The notes under the pieces: generated by a model | What the model was told of the DNA's origin: nothing | Databases searched by the model: none | What the model saw: the letters and a program-made list of their open reading frames with translations, nothing else | Made by a program: the position numbers and the translations under genes | From: RYN-428 sp035551995 | GTDB taxonomy: Bacteria; Planctomycetota; Phycisphaerae; Tepidisphaerales; Tepidisphaeraceae | NCBI GenBank assembly: GCA_035551995.1 | Contig: DASZME010000022.1 | Span: forward strand, 1 to 64,000 | Length of the DNA: 64,000 bases | Direction: 5' to 3' | Shown here: one piece after another, positions 26,931 to 36,874 of the stretch | Position numbering within the stretch: the stretch's first letter is position 1 | Layout of the letters: each line of letters begins with the position of its first letter

Positions 26931-27401
26931 TTATAACGTGATCCGGCGACCGTTTGGTCCGATCGCCTCGATACGGATTTCAAGATGGTCTTTGGGAAGC
27001 AAATCGGCGATTCGCGACGCCCATTCGACCACCACGATACCCCCCTGCTCGAGCAGTTCCGAAAAGCCGATCGCTTCGAAATCATCGACGCCGTTGACGC
27101 GATAGGCGTCGAGGTGATAGACGATCAGCCGGCCGGTTTCATAGACATTGAGCAACATGTATGTGGGGCTGCTGACCGAGCGAACATCTCCGCCGAGACC
27201 CTGGAGCAGGCCGCGGACGAATTGGGTTTTGCCGGCGCCGAGATCGCCGTGAAGGGCCAAACATTCACCGCCGCGCAATGATCGTGAAAAATCGGCGGCG
27301 ATCGCCTGCGTCTGCTCGGCACTCTTGGATAGATGAATCACAGCCGCGATTGTCGCGAAGCGGAGAGGATGTAGAAACAGTGCGGCCGATATTTTTACCA
27401 T
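26931..27401 (-). CDS. tsaE: tRNA threonylcarbamoyladenosine biosynthesis ATPase TsaE
   Basis: 156 residues from the ATG at 27399-27401; the frame remains open 25 codons further upstream. Walker A 'LHGDLGAGKTQFVRGLLQGLG', then 'SVSSPTYMLLNVYE', 'HLDAYRV', 'EAIGFSELLEQGGIVVVEWASRI' are diagnostic. TsaE works with TsaB and TsaD in t6A37 synthesis in the cytosol. thiL lies upstream on the same strand but 640 bp of repeats separates them. Confidence 0.93.
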   Translation of the reverse strand: MVKISAALFLHPLRFATIAAVIHLSKSAEQTQAIAADFSRSLRGGECLALHGDLGAGKTQFVRGLLQGLGGDVRSVSSPTYMLLNVYETGRLIVYHLDAYRVNGVDDFEAIGFSELLEQGGIVVVEWASRIADLLPKDHLEIRIEAIGPNGRRITL

Positions 27402-28038
27402 GCGCGGCGTTCGCGGGCTGGAGCGGTTCTTAGAGCAGTTTTCAAATTGCCGGCGCGTTTCCGCGTTTAGCGGCAATACGGTTCACCTAAGACGAATGGG
27501 TACGAATGCCCAGACGCCGAGACTCAGAGAAGAAAGGGAAGAACGAGAGATTCTGAAATTTGGTGTCGTCAAAAACCAGTGCGTTTTTGCTCTTCTTCTC
27601 TTTTATTCTCTTTTTATCTCGGCGATTCGGCGTCTGGGCGTTCAACTCAATCTTCTATTAGAGCGTTTTTCAGTTTGGTAGCGCGTGCGACGTTTCGTTG
27701 ACGATCGCGTGGTTGATCGTTTGGTGGCGACGCCGGTTCTGAGGTACTCCGAAGAGCCGGATCGAAGCATCGCCGAATCCGGCTCTTCGGAGTACCTCAG
27801 AACCGGCGTCGGGTGATGAAACTGGTGCCCACGCACGTTGGACGCGACAGCAACCTGGGAAACGCTTTAAGTAAACCGTATTGCGTTTAGCGGTCACGCT
27901 TGCGGGAAGTGATTCGCGTCGCAAGGTCGCTTCACCAACATGAGAAGTGCATTAGGTTGGTCGATTCGTCTTCAATTACGAAACACGCCCCGCAAGCGGG
28001 GCCGCTAAACGCAGAAACTACAGCGACTTGAAAATTGC
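27402..28038. repeat. Repeat-rich intergenic region
   Basis: No gene is visible. It holds three copies or fragments of the GCGTTTAGCGG/CGCAAGCGGGGCCGC element (27463, 27883, 27986), AGAGC-TTTTCA-type boxes (27432, 27660, 28020) and the 35-bp inverted repeat annotated separately. The 27911-27950 segment (CGCGTCGCAAGGTCGCTTC...) recurs near 47880. Confidence 0.75.
27728..27811. repeat. 35-bp perfect inverted repeat (large hairpin)
   Basis: Arms 27728-27762 and 27777-27811 are exact reverse complements over 35 bp with a 14-nt loop (CGAAGCATCGCCGA). The arm contains GGTACTCCGAAGAGCCGGAT. This is much longer than a terminator and has no T tract. Confidence 0.95.
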
Positions 28039-28944
28039 CTAAAGAGTGTGCTGCCAACCTTTGGGCGCGAGTTCCGCGCGACGATCCGCCCGCTGTATCC
28101 AGACTCCAGGTTCGCAAACGATCGTTCCCACGCGGATCATGCCTTGAATGGTCGGCGTTCTTGCGACGGTAAAGAGCAACTCGTGATCTTCGCCATCATG
28201 AAGCGCATGGTCCAGAGGCGATTGGCCGTCGCGCCGGGAAAGTTCGATCGCGTCTAAATGGATCGGAACCGCATCCGCGTCGATGATGGCGCCGACATGG
28301 CTTTGATCGCAGATCTGGCGGAGGTCGCGCGACAGGCCGTCGCTGATATCGAGCATGGCGGTGATTCCCCCGGCGCCGGCCAGTTCGCGAGCGAGCGTGA
28401 TCCGCGGCACAAAGTTCATATGGCGGCCAAGAATGCTTCCGCCAAGCCGTCCCGTGACATAGATGCCGTCGCCCGGTTTGGCGCCGGAGCGGGTGATCGG
28501 CTGGGTGCCCGCGCTTTTCCCGAGGATGGAAACGGTGACGGCAAGTTTGCCGGCCCAGGAGCCTGTATCGCCGCCGACGAGCGTACAGTCAAACGCATCG
28601 GCGGCTTCGCGAAGGCCCAGATAAAGCTCCTTGGCGTAATCGATTCCCGCGCCATTCGGCAGCGCCACACTGACCACCGCCGCGGCCGGCAGACACGCCA
28701 TCGCCGCACAGTCCGAGAGATTGCGATTCATCGCCTTGGCCCCGATGTGGCGGGGGCTATGTATTGCGCTATCGAAGTGAATGCCATCAAGCGCCTGATC
28801 GATGCCGACGAGCAGAAGATCGGCGGCATTCCACTTCAACACCGCCAGATCGTCCCCCTGGGGAACGGGAACGAACTCGCTCGGCGCATGTTGGGACTTG
28901 ATCCATTCGATAAGGTCGAATTCGCCGGGCATCGACTCAATCAT
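28039..28944 (-). CDS. thiL: Thiamine-monophosphate kinase
   Basis: 301 residues. ThiL phosphorylates TMP to TDP with ATP. Landmarks: 'EFDLIEWIK' N-terminus, 'VPQGDDLAVL' (Mg/ATP Asp pair), 'DGIHFD', 'AMNRNLSDCAAMACLPAAAVVSVALP', 'LVGGDTG', 'GDGIYVTGRLGGS', 'MLDISDGLSRDL' and 'HDGEDHELLFTV'. All family motifs are present. An in-frame ATG at residue 5 is an alternative start. No TPP riboswitch is evident upstream, where a short palindromic repeat (28960-28988) occurs. Confidence 0.95.
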   Translation of the reverse strand: MIESMPGEFDLIEWIKSQHAPSEFVPVPQGDDLAVLKWNAADLLLVGIDQALDGIHFDSAIHSPRHIGAKAMNRNLSDCAAMACLPAAAVVSVALPNGAGIDYAKELYLGLREAADAFDCTLVGGDTGSWAGKLAVTVSILGKSAGTQPITRSGAKPGDGIYVTGRLGGSILGRHMNFVPRITLARELAGAGGITAMLDISDGLSRDLRQICDQSHVGAIIDADAVPIHLDAIELSRRDGQSPLDHALHDGEDHELLFTVARTPTIQGMIRVGTIVCEPGVWIQRADRRAELAPKGWQHTL

Positions 28945-28959
28945 ACACCGAAGACGGAT

Positions 28960-28988
28960 GATCCACGAAGGACACGAATGGGCACGAA
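28960..28988. repeat. Solo 'ATCCACGAAGGACACGAAT' repeat
   Basis: Same unit as the paired copies at 34521-34728, here upstream of thiL without its inverted partner. Confidence 0.75.
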
Positions 28989-29228
28989 TAATTCAAATGT
29001 GAATGGTGAGGGTATAGATGACGAATGCGCTCGGAGAGATGCCGATTCGGAAGCGTTAACCACGGATCGCGCGGCGCCGTGGACAACACAAAGCCGATTG
29101 GATCATCGCTTGCTATGTGTGCGATCATCCGCGAGATCGGTGACGGCGGCGCATCGGTTCGACCTCGTCCGTGGGTCACATTCCTTTACTTGCGATCAAT
29201 TCGCGCGCCGCAAGTTGTGGGCGATTAC

Positions 29229-32200
29229 TCAATATTGCTCCCCAAAATCCCCGGCAAAGGTGTTTTGATTGGCCACCACCGTTACCGTCCACCCTTGCGC
29301 GCCTTCCTCGGCAGTCCACGGCGTGCCCGGATACACAGCGGCGCGGATCGTATAAGTACCGGGCGCCAGGCCCGTAAAGGAATAGCCGCCGCTGCTGCCT
29401 GTAATGACGTAGGGGTCGCCGGTGACGTATTGGCCGGAGTTATTGAGGTCGATATAGACAGCCCAGTTATAGACGCCGTAGCCATTGGAGTTGTTGTAGA
29501 CGGTCCCAAACAAACCGCCGCTGGCTTGGGATTCGCCAAAGGGTCCGCCATTGACGGTCTGACCGACGTACACGGCGGCGGTCCAGCCGAGGCGCCCCTG
29601 GTCGGTGGTATATCCGGATTGCGGTACGACGCGGACGATGTAGTTGCCGGCGGACAGCCCGGCGAACGTGTAGGTTCCGGTGCTGTCGGTTGTCGTGACG
29701 GGATCGCCGCTGACATATGAGCCGGAGTTGCCGAGGTCGATGTAGACTTGCCAGCCGGTCAGGCCGGCTTCGCCGGATCCTTGCGAGCCGTCGCCGTTGG
29801 CGTCGTCGTAGACGACTCCGGCGATTGTGCCGGTGGGCCGCGCTTCGCCGAAGTCGCCGCCGACGGCGTTCATGCTTGCGCTCACCGTGGCGGTGTATCC
29901 GGTACTGCCCTGAGTCGTGTTGTAGCCCGCCTGAGAATAGACGGCGACGGTGTATGATCCCGGCGTCATGCCCTGGAATGTATAATTGCCGTTGGCGTCG
30001 GTGATGACGTAGGGATCGCCGGTCTGGAAGTAACCGGCGTTGGCCAGATCGAGATAGATATACCAACCGGCCAGGCCCGGGTCGCCGGGGTCCTGATTGC
30101 CGTCGTTATTGAGGTCGCTGTAGACCGTTCCCGAAATGCTTCCGCCGTTCTGTTGAACCTCGCCGATCGGAGCGACATTTGTCGCCTGACCGGCGGTAAC
30201 GGTTGCGCTGGCGCCGGCGTTGTTTGCCGGAGAGGTCTGCGTATATCCGCTGGCCGCTTCGACATACACCGTGTAGGCGCCGGGTTGCAGACCGGCAAAA
30301 GTGTAGTCGCCGTTTTGATCGGTGGTGGCGGTGGGATCGCCGTTCTCGAATTGGCCGGCGCCGTTCAAGTCGATGAAAACGGTCAATCCCGCGACGCCGG
30401 CTTCCCCGCTGTCGCGCGTGCCGTTGCCGTTGGCGTCGTTGTAGACGACGCCGGACAAACTGCCTGCGCCGGCCGTGGGCGTCGATTGCACCGGCGCGCT
30501 CAGATCGCCGTTGAGTCCAAGCGTATAGGCTCCGGTTTCGGTTTCTCCGGAAACGAAAACGCCGATGCCGTAGGTGACGCCGGGCGTCGCGGTGAATGTC
30601 ACCTGCGCCATTGAAGTATCGCCGGCGTTGGTGTCGGAACCGACGGTCGTCCACCCGTTGGTTCCCTGTTGCGCGATCAGCAATTGGGGAGTGAATGCAG
30701 TGGAATCGATCGTGATGACGGCCTGCCCGTCGCTGTTGGCGGTGAATGTGTAGAAGTCGTAATTGACGCCAGCGTCATCCTGGAACGAATTGGGGCCAAG
30801 GTTCTCGCCGATCGTCTGCGTCGTCGTGGTCGTGGTGGGAGTTGGAGTTGGAGTTGGAGTTGGAGTTGGCGTGGGGGTGGGCGTTGGATTGGGCATGGGC
30901 GTGACGGCCGCAACCGTGCCGTAATCGAAAAGCTGAATCGACTGCACGAGTTTATCGCCGCTGATGGTGATGTATCCGCCGCTGCCGTCGTTTTGATTTC
31001 CCTGGGTGTTTGTCGCCCACGGATTGCGCAGTTCGATGGTATTGTCGCCGACGTCGACGGAAACCACCGAATAAGCGTGTCCGGTGAAAAGTCCGCTGGG
31101 CAGCGGATCGGCCCCATTTGCCGGCTGCTGCGTGCATACATCGACCAGGTCGCCCGCGTTCAACGGAGTCGCGATCGCCTTCAATAGCGCCGCGGCGGTG
31201 TTGTAGGTATTGCTCCGAACATCGACGGCGTCGGTGCTGCCGAACGCCATCATGGATTCGGAAGGCAATCCGCCCTGAATACCGTCATAGCTGTTTGGAG
31301 CGGTGCTCTTGGGCCGGAAGTAGGTCCACGCCTTTTCCAGGACCGAAACCCAGATCGCCTTATCGCCTGGAATGCCGGCAAAAATGGTGTCGCCGTTGGC
31401 GTTCACCGGAAACGTGTCGTCGACTTGCTCGTCGACTTCATGGCCATTGTTCTGGAACTTGACGAGGAAATCGCCGTCGGCCTGCGGCACGATGTCCTGC
31501 TCGATCAATCCGGGGTCGTCGCGGGCGATCGTGGAGATAATCGACATGTAGTAGCAATCGCCGATGTATTGTTGGATCACATCGTCGGGCGAGGGGCCGC
31601 CGGCGCCCCAAAGTTGATACCCTTCGGCGGCGGTAAAAGCCTGATATTGGACGAATCCGGACGACTGCGCCAACGTCGCGCTGATGGTTGGCTCCGACAC
31701 GGCGCCGGTCGCCCCAAACGTCGCCCCGAACGCCGCCGGTTTCATCACCTCCACTGGTGCGATTGTGTTGTCGGGCTTGAGCCCATGGACCAAAAGAGCG
31801 AATCCGTCGGTGCTCTTGATTTTGTACTTCTTGGGCGGCGTCACCTTGACCTTGGCGGCGCCGACCGAGGGCGTGTTGTCGGCCACGAAGCCGTGCTCGA
31901 TATCGATATAGTAAGTGTCCGGATTGAGGTGCTGTGAAATACTCAAGACTGGTTTGCTATTCGTCCACCCGGTATTGAGCAGCGTGCCATCGGCATACAG
32001 GAGATAAACGTTGTCCTTCTCGAGCAAATTCGACAGTTTCAGACTCAAGTTGATGTTGGAAGTCACCTCAACCTGATAAACGGTGTCGGTTGAATTAACA
32101 CCAACCGTACCTTTGACCGCGTGAGTGGAGCCCAAGGCGACTGCGCCAAGATCGGTAGCGCCCGCGGTAAGACCCGAGCCGTCGCCCACGGCGGCAACCG

Positions 32201-32318
32201 CCGCGCTGAGTAGCCGGCGACACTCCATCTGCTCGACGGTCGGCTGCCCCGAAAGCGACCTGGATTTTCGATTCAGACCCCGACCCCGTAGACTCGCAGC
32301 CGCAACAAGATATGACAT
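29229..32318 (-). CDS. Large secreted calpain-type protease with SdrD-like repeats
   Basis: 1029 residues; GGGAG 8 nt before the ATG. 'VEQMECRRLLSAAVAA' near residue 30 is the planctomycetal export motif. After a beta-rich segment comes a C2 calpain-like domain with a complete triad: Cys255 in 'YIGDCYYMSII', His414 in 'FTGHAYSVVSV', Asn432 in 'LRNPWATN'. A Pro-Thr linker (~475-500, TP repeats) leads to a prepeptidase C-terminal-like domain ('QDDAGVNYDFYTFTANSDGQ') and four SdrD/B-type repeats ('GVVYNDANGNGTRDSGEAGVAG', 'GTVYSDLNNDGNQDPG' etc.) with calcium-loop features. Predicted cell-surface or secreted protease. Confidence 0.9.
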   Translation of the reverse strand: MSYLVAAASLRGRGLNRKSRSLSGQPTVEQMECRRLLSAAVAAVGDGSGLTAGATDLGAVALGSTHAVKGTVGVNSTDTVYQVEVTSNINLSLKLSNLLEKDNVYLLYADGTLLNTGWTNSKPVLSISQHLNPDTYYIDIEHGFVADNTPSVGAAKVKVTPPKKYKIKSTDGFALLVHGLKPDNTIAPVEVMKPAAFGATFGATGAVSEPTISATLAQSSGFVQYQAFTAAEGYQLWGAGGPSPDDVIQQYIGDCYYMSIISTIARDDPGLIEQDIVPQADGDFLVKFQNNGHEVDEQVDDTFPVNANGDTIFAGIPGDKAIWVSVLEKAWTYFRPKSTAPNSYDGIQGGLPSESMMAFGSTDAVDVRSNTYNTAAALLKAIATPLNAGDLVDVCTQQPANGADPLPSGLFTGHAYSVVSVDVGDNTIELRNPWATNTQGNQNDGSGGYITISGDKLVQSIQLFDYGTVAAVTPMPNPTPTPTPTPTPTPTPTPTTTTTTQTIGENLGPNSFQDDAGVNYDFYTFTANSDGQAVITIDSTAFTPQLLIAQQGTNGWTTVGSDTNAGDTSMAQVTFTATPGVTYGIGVFVSGETETGAYTLGLNGDLSAPVQSTPTAGAGSLSGVVYNDANGNGTRDSGEAGVAGLTVFIDLNGAGQFENGDPTATTDQNGDYTFAGLQPGAYTVYVEAASGYTQTSPANNAGASATVTAGQATNVAPIGEVQQNGGSISGTVYSDLNNDGNQDPGDPGLAGWYIYLDLANAGYFQTGDPYVITDANGNYTFQGMTPGSYTVAVYSQAGYNTTQGSTGYTATVSASMNAVGGDFGEARPTGTIAGVVYDDANGDGSQGSGEAGLTGWQVYIDLGNSGSYVSGDPVTTTDSTGTYTFAGLSAGNYIVRVVPQSGYTTDQGRLGWTAAVYVGQTVNGGPFGESQASGGLFGTVYNNSNGYGVYNWAVYIDLNNSGQYVTGDPYVITGSSGGYSFTGLAPGTYTIRAAVYPGTPWTAEEGAQGWTVTVVANQNTFAGDFGEQY

Positions 32319-32522
32319 CGGAGAACTCCCTGAAAACCCTTAAAATGGACGCGATGCCTTATAGGGTACTAGAGGTCGCGTCTTTAGTAAATATGCGACA
32401 GGGGCTCTGTTCTCCGTTGCGCGTCGTCGCGGACCGCCACCGCGCAAAACCGAGCGACGTGGGGGGTTGATCCCGTGGCTTTGAAAATGGTGCGATGGGA
32501 CAATTTCTCCTACTATTTCGCC

Positions 32523-34502
32523 ATGAGCATCCAAACCGCGACAGACGTTGGGAGCCTGATGGAATGTGAAGATGATTCGATTTATTCGATCACGACCAAG
32601 GCGCCGGGGCCGGCGGGGAAATTGCCGTTGACGGATGACATGCTTCGGAACTGGGCCAGCGGGGATTTGTTTGGACTGACGCAGGATGCGGGAATGGGGT
32701 GGGATCCGTCGCAACTTGGACGGCGGGAATTTTTGATTCTTTCAACCTCGGGCGGGTTACGGGCGGAGGATGGGTCGCCGATCGCGCTGGGATATCACAC
32801 CGGTCATTGGGAAATCGGCCTGCTCGCTCAATCGGCGGCGCGGGAGTTCAAGAAACTCGGGTGCATTCCGTTTGCCGGCTCGGTTACGGATCCTTGCGAT
32901 GGGCGAACGCAGGGGACGCGCGGGATGATGGACAGTCTGCCATTTCGCAATGATGCGGCCATCGTATTTCGGCGGCTGATTCGGTCGTTGCCGAGGCGGT
33001 CGGGGGTGATGGGCGTAGCGACGTGCGACAAAGGATTGCCGGCGATGATGATGGCGCTGGCCGGCGCGGGTGATCTGGCGACAATACTTGTGCCGGGCGG
33101 CGTGACGCTGCCGCCGATCGACGGGGAGGACGCGGGGAAGGTGCAGACGCTGGGCGTGCGCTATGCACACGGCGCGGTGACGCTCGACGAGGCGGCGGAA
33201 CTCGGATGCAAGGCGTGCGGATCGCCGGGCGGCGGATGTCAGTTTCTTGGGACGGCCGCGACTTCGCAGGTGGTCGGCGAAGCCCTGGGGCTTTCGTTGC
33301 CGCACTCGGCGTTGGCGCCTTCGGGGCAACGGGTCTGGGTCGATCTGGCGGCACGGTCGGCGCGGGCGCTGGTTCATCTTGTAAAACGAGCGATCACAAC
33401 CAAAGACGTCGTCACGCCCGCTTCGGTGCGCAACGCGATGGCGGTGCATGCCGCGTTTGGCGGATCGACGAATCTGTTATTGCATATTCCTGCGATCGCG
33501 CATGCGGCCGGATTGGCCCGGCCGACGGTCGAGGATTGGATCGCGGTCAACCACAAGACGCCGCGCCTGGTTGACGCGTTGCCCAACGGGCCGGTCGGTC
33601 ATCCGACGGTCCAGGTTTTTTTGGCGGGAGGAACGCCGGAGGTGATGCTGCATCTTCGGGAACTGGGGATGCTGGACGAATCGTGTTTGACGGTGACCGG
33701 CGAGGCGCTGGGGAAGGTGTTGGATTGGTGGAAGACGAGCGATCGCCGCGAGAGATTTCGGGATATTCTTTACCGCAGCGACGGGATCGATCCCAATGAT
33801 GTCATCATGTCCCCCGCCGTCGCCAAAGCGCGTGGCTTAAGCAGCACCGTCACGTTTCCCCGCGGCAATCTCGCTCCGCACGGCTCGGTGATTAAAAGCA
33901 CGTCGATCGATCCGAGCGTGGTTGACGCCGACGGCGTTTATCGAAAAATCGGCCCGGCTCGTGTCTTTATCACCGAACGTGCCGTCATGCGCGCGATCAA
34001 GGACGACAAGATCAAGGCCGGCGACGTGATCGTGCTGATTTGCCGCGGACCGATGGGCGCCGGGATGGAAGAGATTTACCAAATCACCAGCGCGCTCAAG
34101 CAGCTTCCGTTCGGCAAACATGTAGCCGTGCTGACCGACGCCCGTTTTTCCGGCGTTTCCACCGGCGCCTGCATTGGCCACATCGGTCCAGAAGCCCTCG
34201 CCGGCGGACCGATCGGAAAAGTCCTCGATGGCGATTTAATCGGCATCGTGATTGATCGCAATAATATGATAGGTTCGATCGATCTGGTCGGCCATGGCCA
34301 GGAACGATACGACCAAAAATCGGCTGCGGAGATTTTGGCCGCTCGACCCCCCCGCCGCGACCTGGCGGCTGATCCGAATCTTCCCGCCGACACCCGCCTC
34401 TGGGCCGCCCTCCAAAACGCCTGCGGCGGAACCTGGGGCGGCTGCGTCTATGACGCCGGTACTATCGAAAAATTGCTCGTCTCGCAAACAGGCGGCAAAT
34501 GA
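32523..34502 (+). CDS. D-xylonate dehydratase, YjhG/YagF family (IlvD/Edd superfamily)
   Basis: 659 residues from the ATG at 32523; the frame is open 16 codons upstream. Colinear with E. coli YjhG/YagF as I know it: 'SGDLFGLTQDAGMGWDP', 'SVTDPCDGRTQGTRGMMDSLPFRNDAAIVFRRLIRSLP', 'ATCDKGLPAMMMALAG', 'GCKACGSPGGGCQFLGTAATSQVVGEALGLSLPHSALAPSG', 'DARFSGVSTGACIGHIGPEALAGGPIGK'. The conserved Cys residues for the Fe-S cluster are present. Converts D-xylonate to 2-keto-3-deoxy-xylonate (Dahms/Weimberg-type routes). No pathway partners are adjacent. Confidence 0.92.
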   Translation: MSIQTATDVGSLMECEDDSIYSITTKAPGPAGKLPLTDDMLRNWASGDLFGLTQDAGMGWDPSQLGRREFLILSTSGGLRAEDGSPIALGYHTGHWEIGLLAQSAAREFKKLGCIPFAGSVTDPCDGRTQGTRGMMDSLPFRNDAAIVFRRLIRSLPRRSGVMGVATCDKGLPAMMMALAGAGDLATILVPGGVTLPPIDGEDAGKVQTLGVRYAHGAVTLDEAAELGCKACGSPGGGCQFLGTAATSQVVGEALGLSLPHSALAPSGQRVWVDLAARSARALVHLVKRAITTKDVVTPASVRNAMAVHAAFGGSTNLLLHIPAIAHAAGLARPTVEDWIAVNHKTPRLVDALPNGPVGHPTVQVFLAGGTPEVMLHLRELGMLDESCLTVTGEALGKVLDWWKTSDRRERFRDILYRSDGIDPNDVIMSPAVAKARGLSSTVTFPRGNLAPHGSVIKSTSIDPSVVDADGVYRKIGPARVFITERAVMRAIKDDKIKAGDVIVLICRGPMGAGMEEIYQITSALKQLPFGKHVAVLTDARFSGVSTGACIGHIGPEALAGGPIGKVLDGDLIGIVIDRNNMIGSIDLVGHGQERYDQKSAAEILAARPPRRDLAADPNLPADTRLWAALQNACGGTWGGCVYDAGTIEKLLVSQTGGK

Positions 34503-34520
34503 ATTAATTGAATCGTCGTT

Positions 34521-34728
34521 ATCCACGGAGGACACGAAGGGCCACGAATAAGAATATGCAATTCGCAACTTGCATTCCTTCGTGTCCATTCGTGTCCTTC
34601 GTGGATCAATAGTTTCTTCTCTTGCAAAGCTGAAGAGCTGTTATCCACGAAGGACCCATGGGCCACGAATTAGAAAATGCGATTCGCATCTTTCATTTCT
34701 TCGCGTCCATTCGTGTCCTTCGTGGATC
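34521..34728. repeat. Two tandem palindromic repeats (ATCCACGAAGGACACGAAT type)
   Basis: Copy 1 arms 34521-34548 and 34573-34606; copy 2 arms 34643-34670 and about 34700-34727. Each can fold into a long hairpin. The 5' TTATCCACG looks like, but is not, a DnaA box. Confidence 0.85.
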
Positions 34729-34742
34729 ATTGATTTCTTCGT

Positions 34743-35741
34743 TCATAAACCTGAATTACTCGAGTGCCCGGGAAAGATGCTCGCGGCGGGGTCGAGGTAG
34801 TGCTTGGCGAAATTAACCGCGATGCACGCTTCGCCAAAACCGGTGGCGATCAGTTTTAGTTTTCCGGAATAGGTCGCGACGTCTCCCGCCGCGAAAATGC
34901 CGGGCCGATTGCACTGCATCATGCTGTCGACCCGAATGGAGGAACCTTCGAGGATGAGTCCCCAATCTTTTATCGGACCCAAAGAATTGCTAAACCCGAT
35001 ATTCACCAGCACGGCATCCAGTTCCAGCGTTTCTTCCTGTTTGCTGCGATTGTCATAGATGGTGGCGGAAGCGAGCTGGCCGTTGCCGCCGAGGGATTTA
35101 AGCTCGTGGAAGGTGCGGATTTTAACCGTCGATTTCATCATCTGGGCGACGCTGTCTTCGTGAGCGCGAAATTGGTCGCGCCGGTGGATCAACGTCACGT
35201 GTTGCGCGACGGGACCGAGCGTATTGGCCCAATCCACGGCACTATCCCCCCCGCCGACGATGAGAACGCGCTTGCCTTGAAAGGCGGCGACTTCCTTGAC
35301 GAAATAGTGCAAGCCTCGCCCTTCATAACCGGCGGCATTTGGCAAAGGCAACGTCTTGGCGCTAAAGGCGCCCATTCCCGCCGCGATCAGGATGGCCCGG
35401 GCGCCATGAGAGCCTTTGGACGTATGAATCGTGTAGTGTCGGGTTGTTTCGTCAAAATCCAGCTTTTTCACCTGCTCACCGAGACAGACGCCTGGACCAT
35501 AGTGTAGGGCTTGTTCGACCAGCTTCGCCGACAGGTCCTTGGCGAGAACCGCAGGAAAGCCGGCGACATCGTAGATGTATTTTTCCGGATAAAGTGTTGT
35601 AAGTTGCCCGCCAAGCATATCGAGAGAATCGATGAGTTTCACCGACATTCGCCGCAGCCCGGCATAGAACGATGCAAATAAACCAGTAGGACCGGCGCCA
35701 ATGATGGCGAGATCGACAACGGAAGATGGGGTTAATTCCAT
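34743..35741 (-). CDS. Ferredoxin-NADP reductase, thioredoxin reductase-like (type 2)
   Basis: 332 residues from the ATG at 35739-35741. Two dinucleotide folds: FAD 'DLAIIGAGPTGLFASFYAGLR' and NAD(P) 'VLIVGGGDSAVDWANTL', with 'FAAGDVATY' near the C-terminus. The redox CxxC of thioredoxin reductase is absent, as in YumC-type ferredoxin/flavodoxin-NADP reductases. Transfers electrons between NADPH and ferredoxin. Monocistronic. Confidence 0.9.
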   Translation of the reverse strand: MELTPSSVVDLAIIGAGPTGLFASFYAGLRRMSVKLIDSLDMLGGQLTTLYPEKYIYDVAGFPAVLAKDLSAKLVEQALHYGPGVCLGEQVKKLDFDETTRHYTIHTSKGSHGARAILIAAGMGAFSAKTLPLPNAAGYEGRGLHYFVKEVAAFQGKRVLIVGGGDSAVDWANTLGPVAQHVTLIHRRDQFRAHEDSVAQMMKSTVKIRTFHELKSLGGNGQLASATIYDNRSKQEETLELDAVLVNIGFSNSLGPIKDWGLILEGSSIRVDSMMQCNRPGIFAAGDVATYSGKLKLIATGFGEACIAVNFAKHYLDPAASIFPGHSSNSGL

Positions 35742-36874
35742 AGTGACGGGGAATTGTACGAGACCTGTGAAACATCGCAACAAAAGATATTCGATAATCT
35801 ACAAACAACTTTCGATTTCAAGTTACCTGCGTTGCGTCGGATTCAGCGTTCATGCGGAATTGTTGAAGGCGATAAGCGGCGGTCTCGTTTGCAGTGACTT
35901 TTCCTGGCCGACCATATTCTATCGTTCAAGCTTCTTCGATCGCGTTGAAGTGGATCTCCGTGAAACCAGGATTAAGCCACCGCATGGGAAGAGGTGAGCA
36001 CTTCAATTGCCCTGCGCCGAAGTGTTCGCATAGAGTCAGGGAAGCTCGGTGGCCGCCGAATGAGACGCAGCAGATTCATTCCCAGCTCCCCGGCATTCTC
36101 CGGCGCAAAGTGTCGCTCATGCTTCTGGACGAATTAACAGCATCGAACGCTCTTCACGCAATGCAGACCATAAGTCGCAGTGGCGGGGACGTGGAGCGTT
36201 CGCTGACCTCCGAGAATGCCATTCTTTACCGCGTGCTCTGAAGCGGCGGGGCATTGCGAGGATTAGGGCGGAGAGGACGCCGAGGCTGAGTCTCATGGTT
36301 ACGCTCGCTTAGGTACCCGTGCGGAGTTTTATTTCATGCCGCTGTTCTCGGCCGTTGGAAATAGGTCGTTGAGAATTTCAAGAACTGGTTACGATTGACC
36401 GAGTGAAAGGAATGGAGAAGGCGTTGGTGCTTTGCCGTCAAACCTTGGCGTATCGTGGAGACAAAGAAGTTGTTGCCCGTAATGTCGCCCTAAACGCCTA
36501 TTGAGGAATGTACCCAAACTGAACGATCCCGCGGCTCTATCCTTCCTATGTGTGGCGAGATCCGACCAATATTGGACATCATACCGGACCCCTGTTGTTC
36601 CACGTGGAACACGCAAGAGCAAGGTGGGGTACTCTTGGCGTCGGAGCGCACGCTACCCATCCCCGATTTGTTTCGCGTCAGATGCAGGCATCGAGCTAAT
36701 TGACGATACCGCAATTGCGATCAAGCTATTGATTGCCTTTCGGGCAAAATGGTCGACAAACGTCATACCATTCACGACCAAAATACGATTGACCTCCCCC
36801 GTCCTAGAAGGAGCAATCACGCACTCTATTTCCTCAGGCGAGGAAGTACCGAGGACTATATCGATGTCGACTCC
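35742..36874. other. 1.1-kb region without a convincing gene; contains parS
   Basis: Several 70-145-codon frames overlap on both strands, none with a good start signal or recognisable family. The minus frame directly after the parB stop stays open for about 70 codons ('TSSPEEIECVIAPSRTGE') but has no start. A perfect parS lies at 36596-36611. The stretch may hold degraded genes. Confidence 0.6.
36596..36611. promoter_or_regulatory. parS site
   Basis: Perfect 16-bp palindrome TGTTCCACGTGGAACA, matching the bacterial parS consensus (TGTTNCACGTGNAACA). It lies 264 bp past the parB stop. Confidence 0.93.

Noticed and set aside
34519..34650. TTATCCACG motifs as DnaA boxes near parB, hinting at oriC
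   Set aside because: They are the ends of a dispersed palindromic repeat and differ from TTATNCACA at the last base; no cluster of real boxes is seen.
35894..36241. 115-codon plus-strand frame
   Set aside because: Composition unlike neighbours, no start signal, no recognisable domain.
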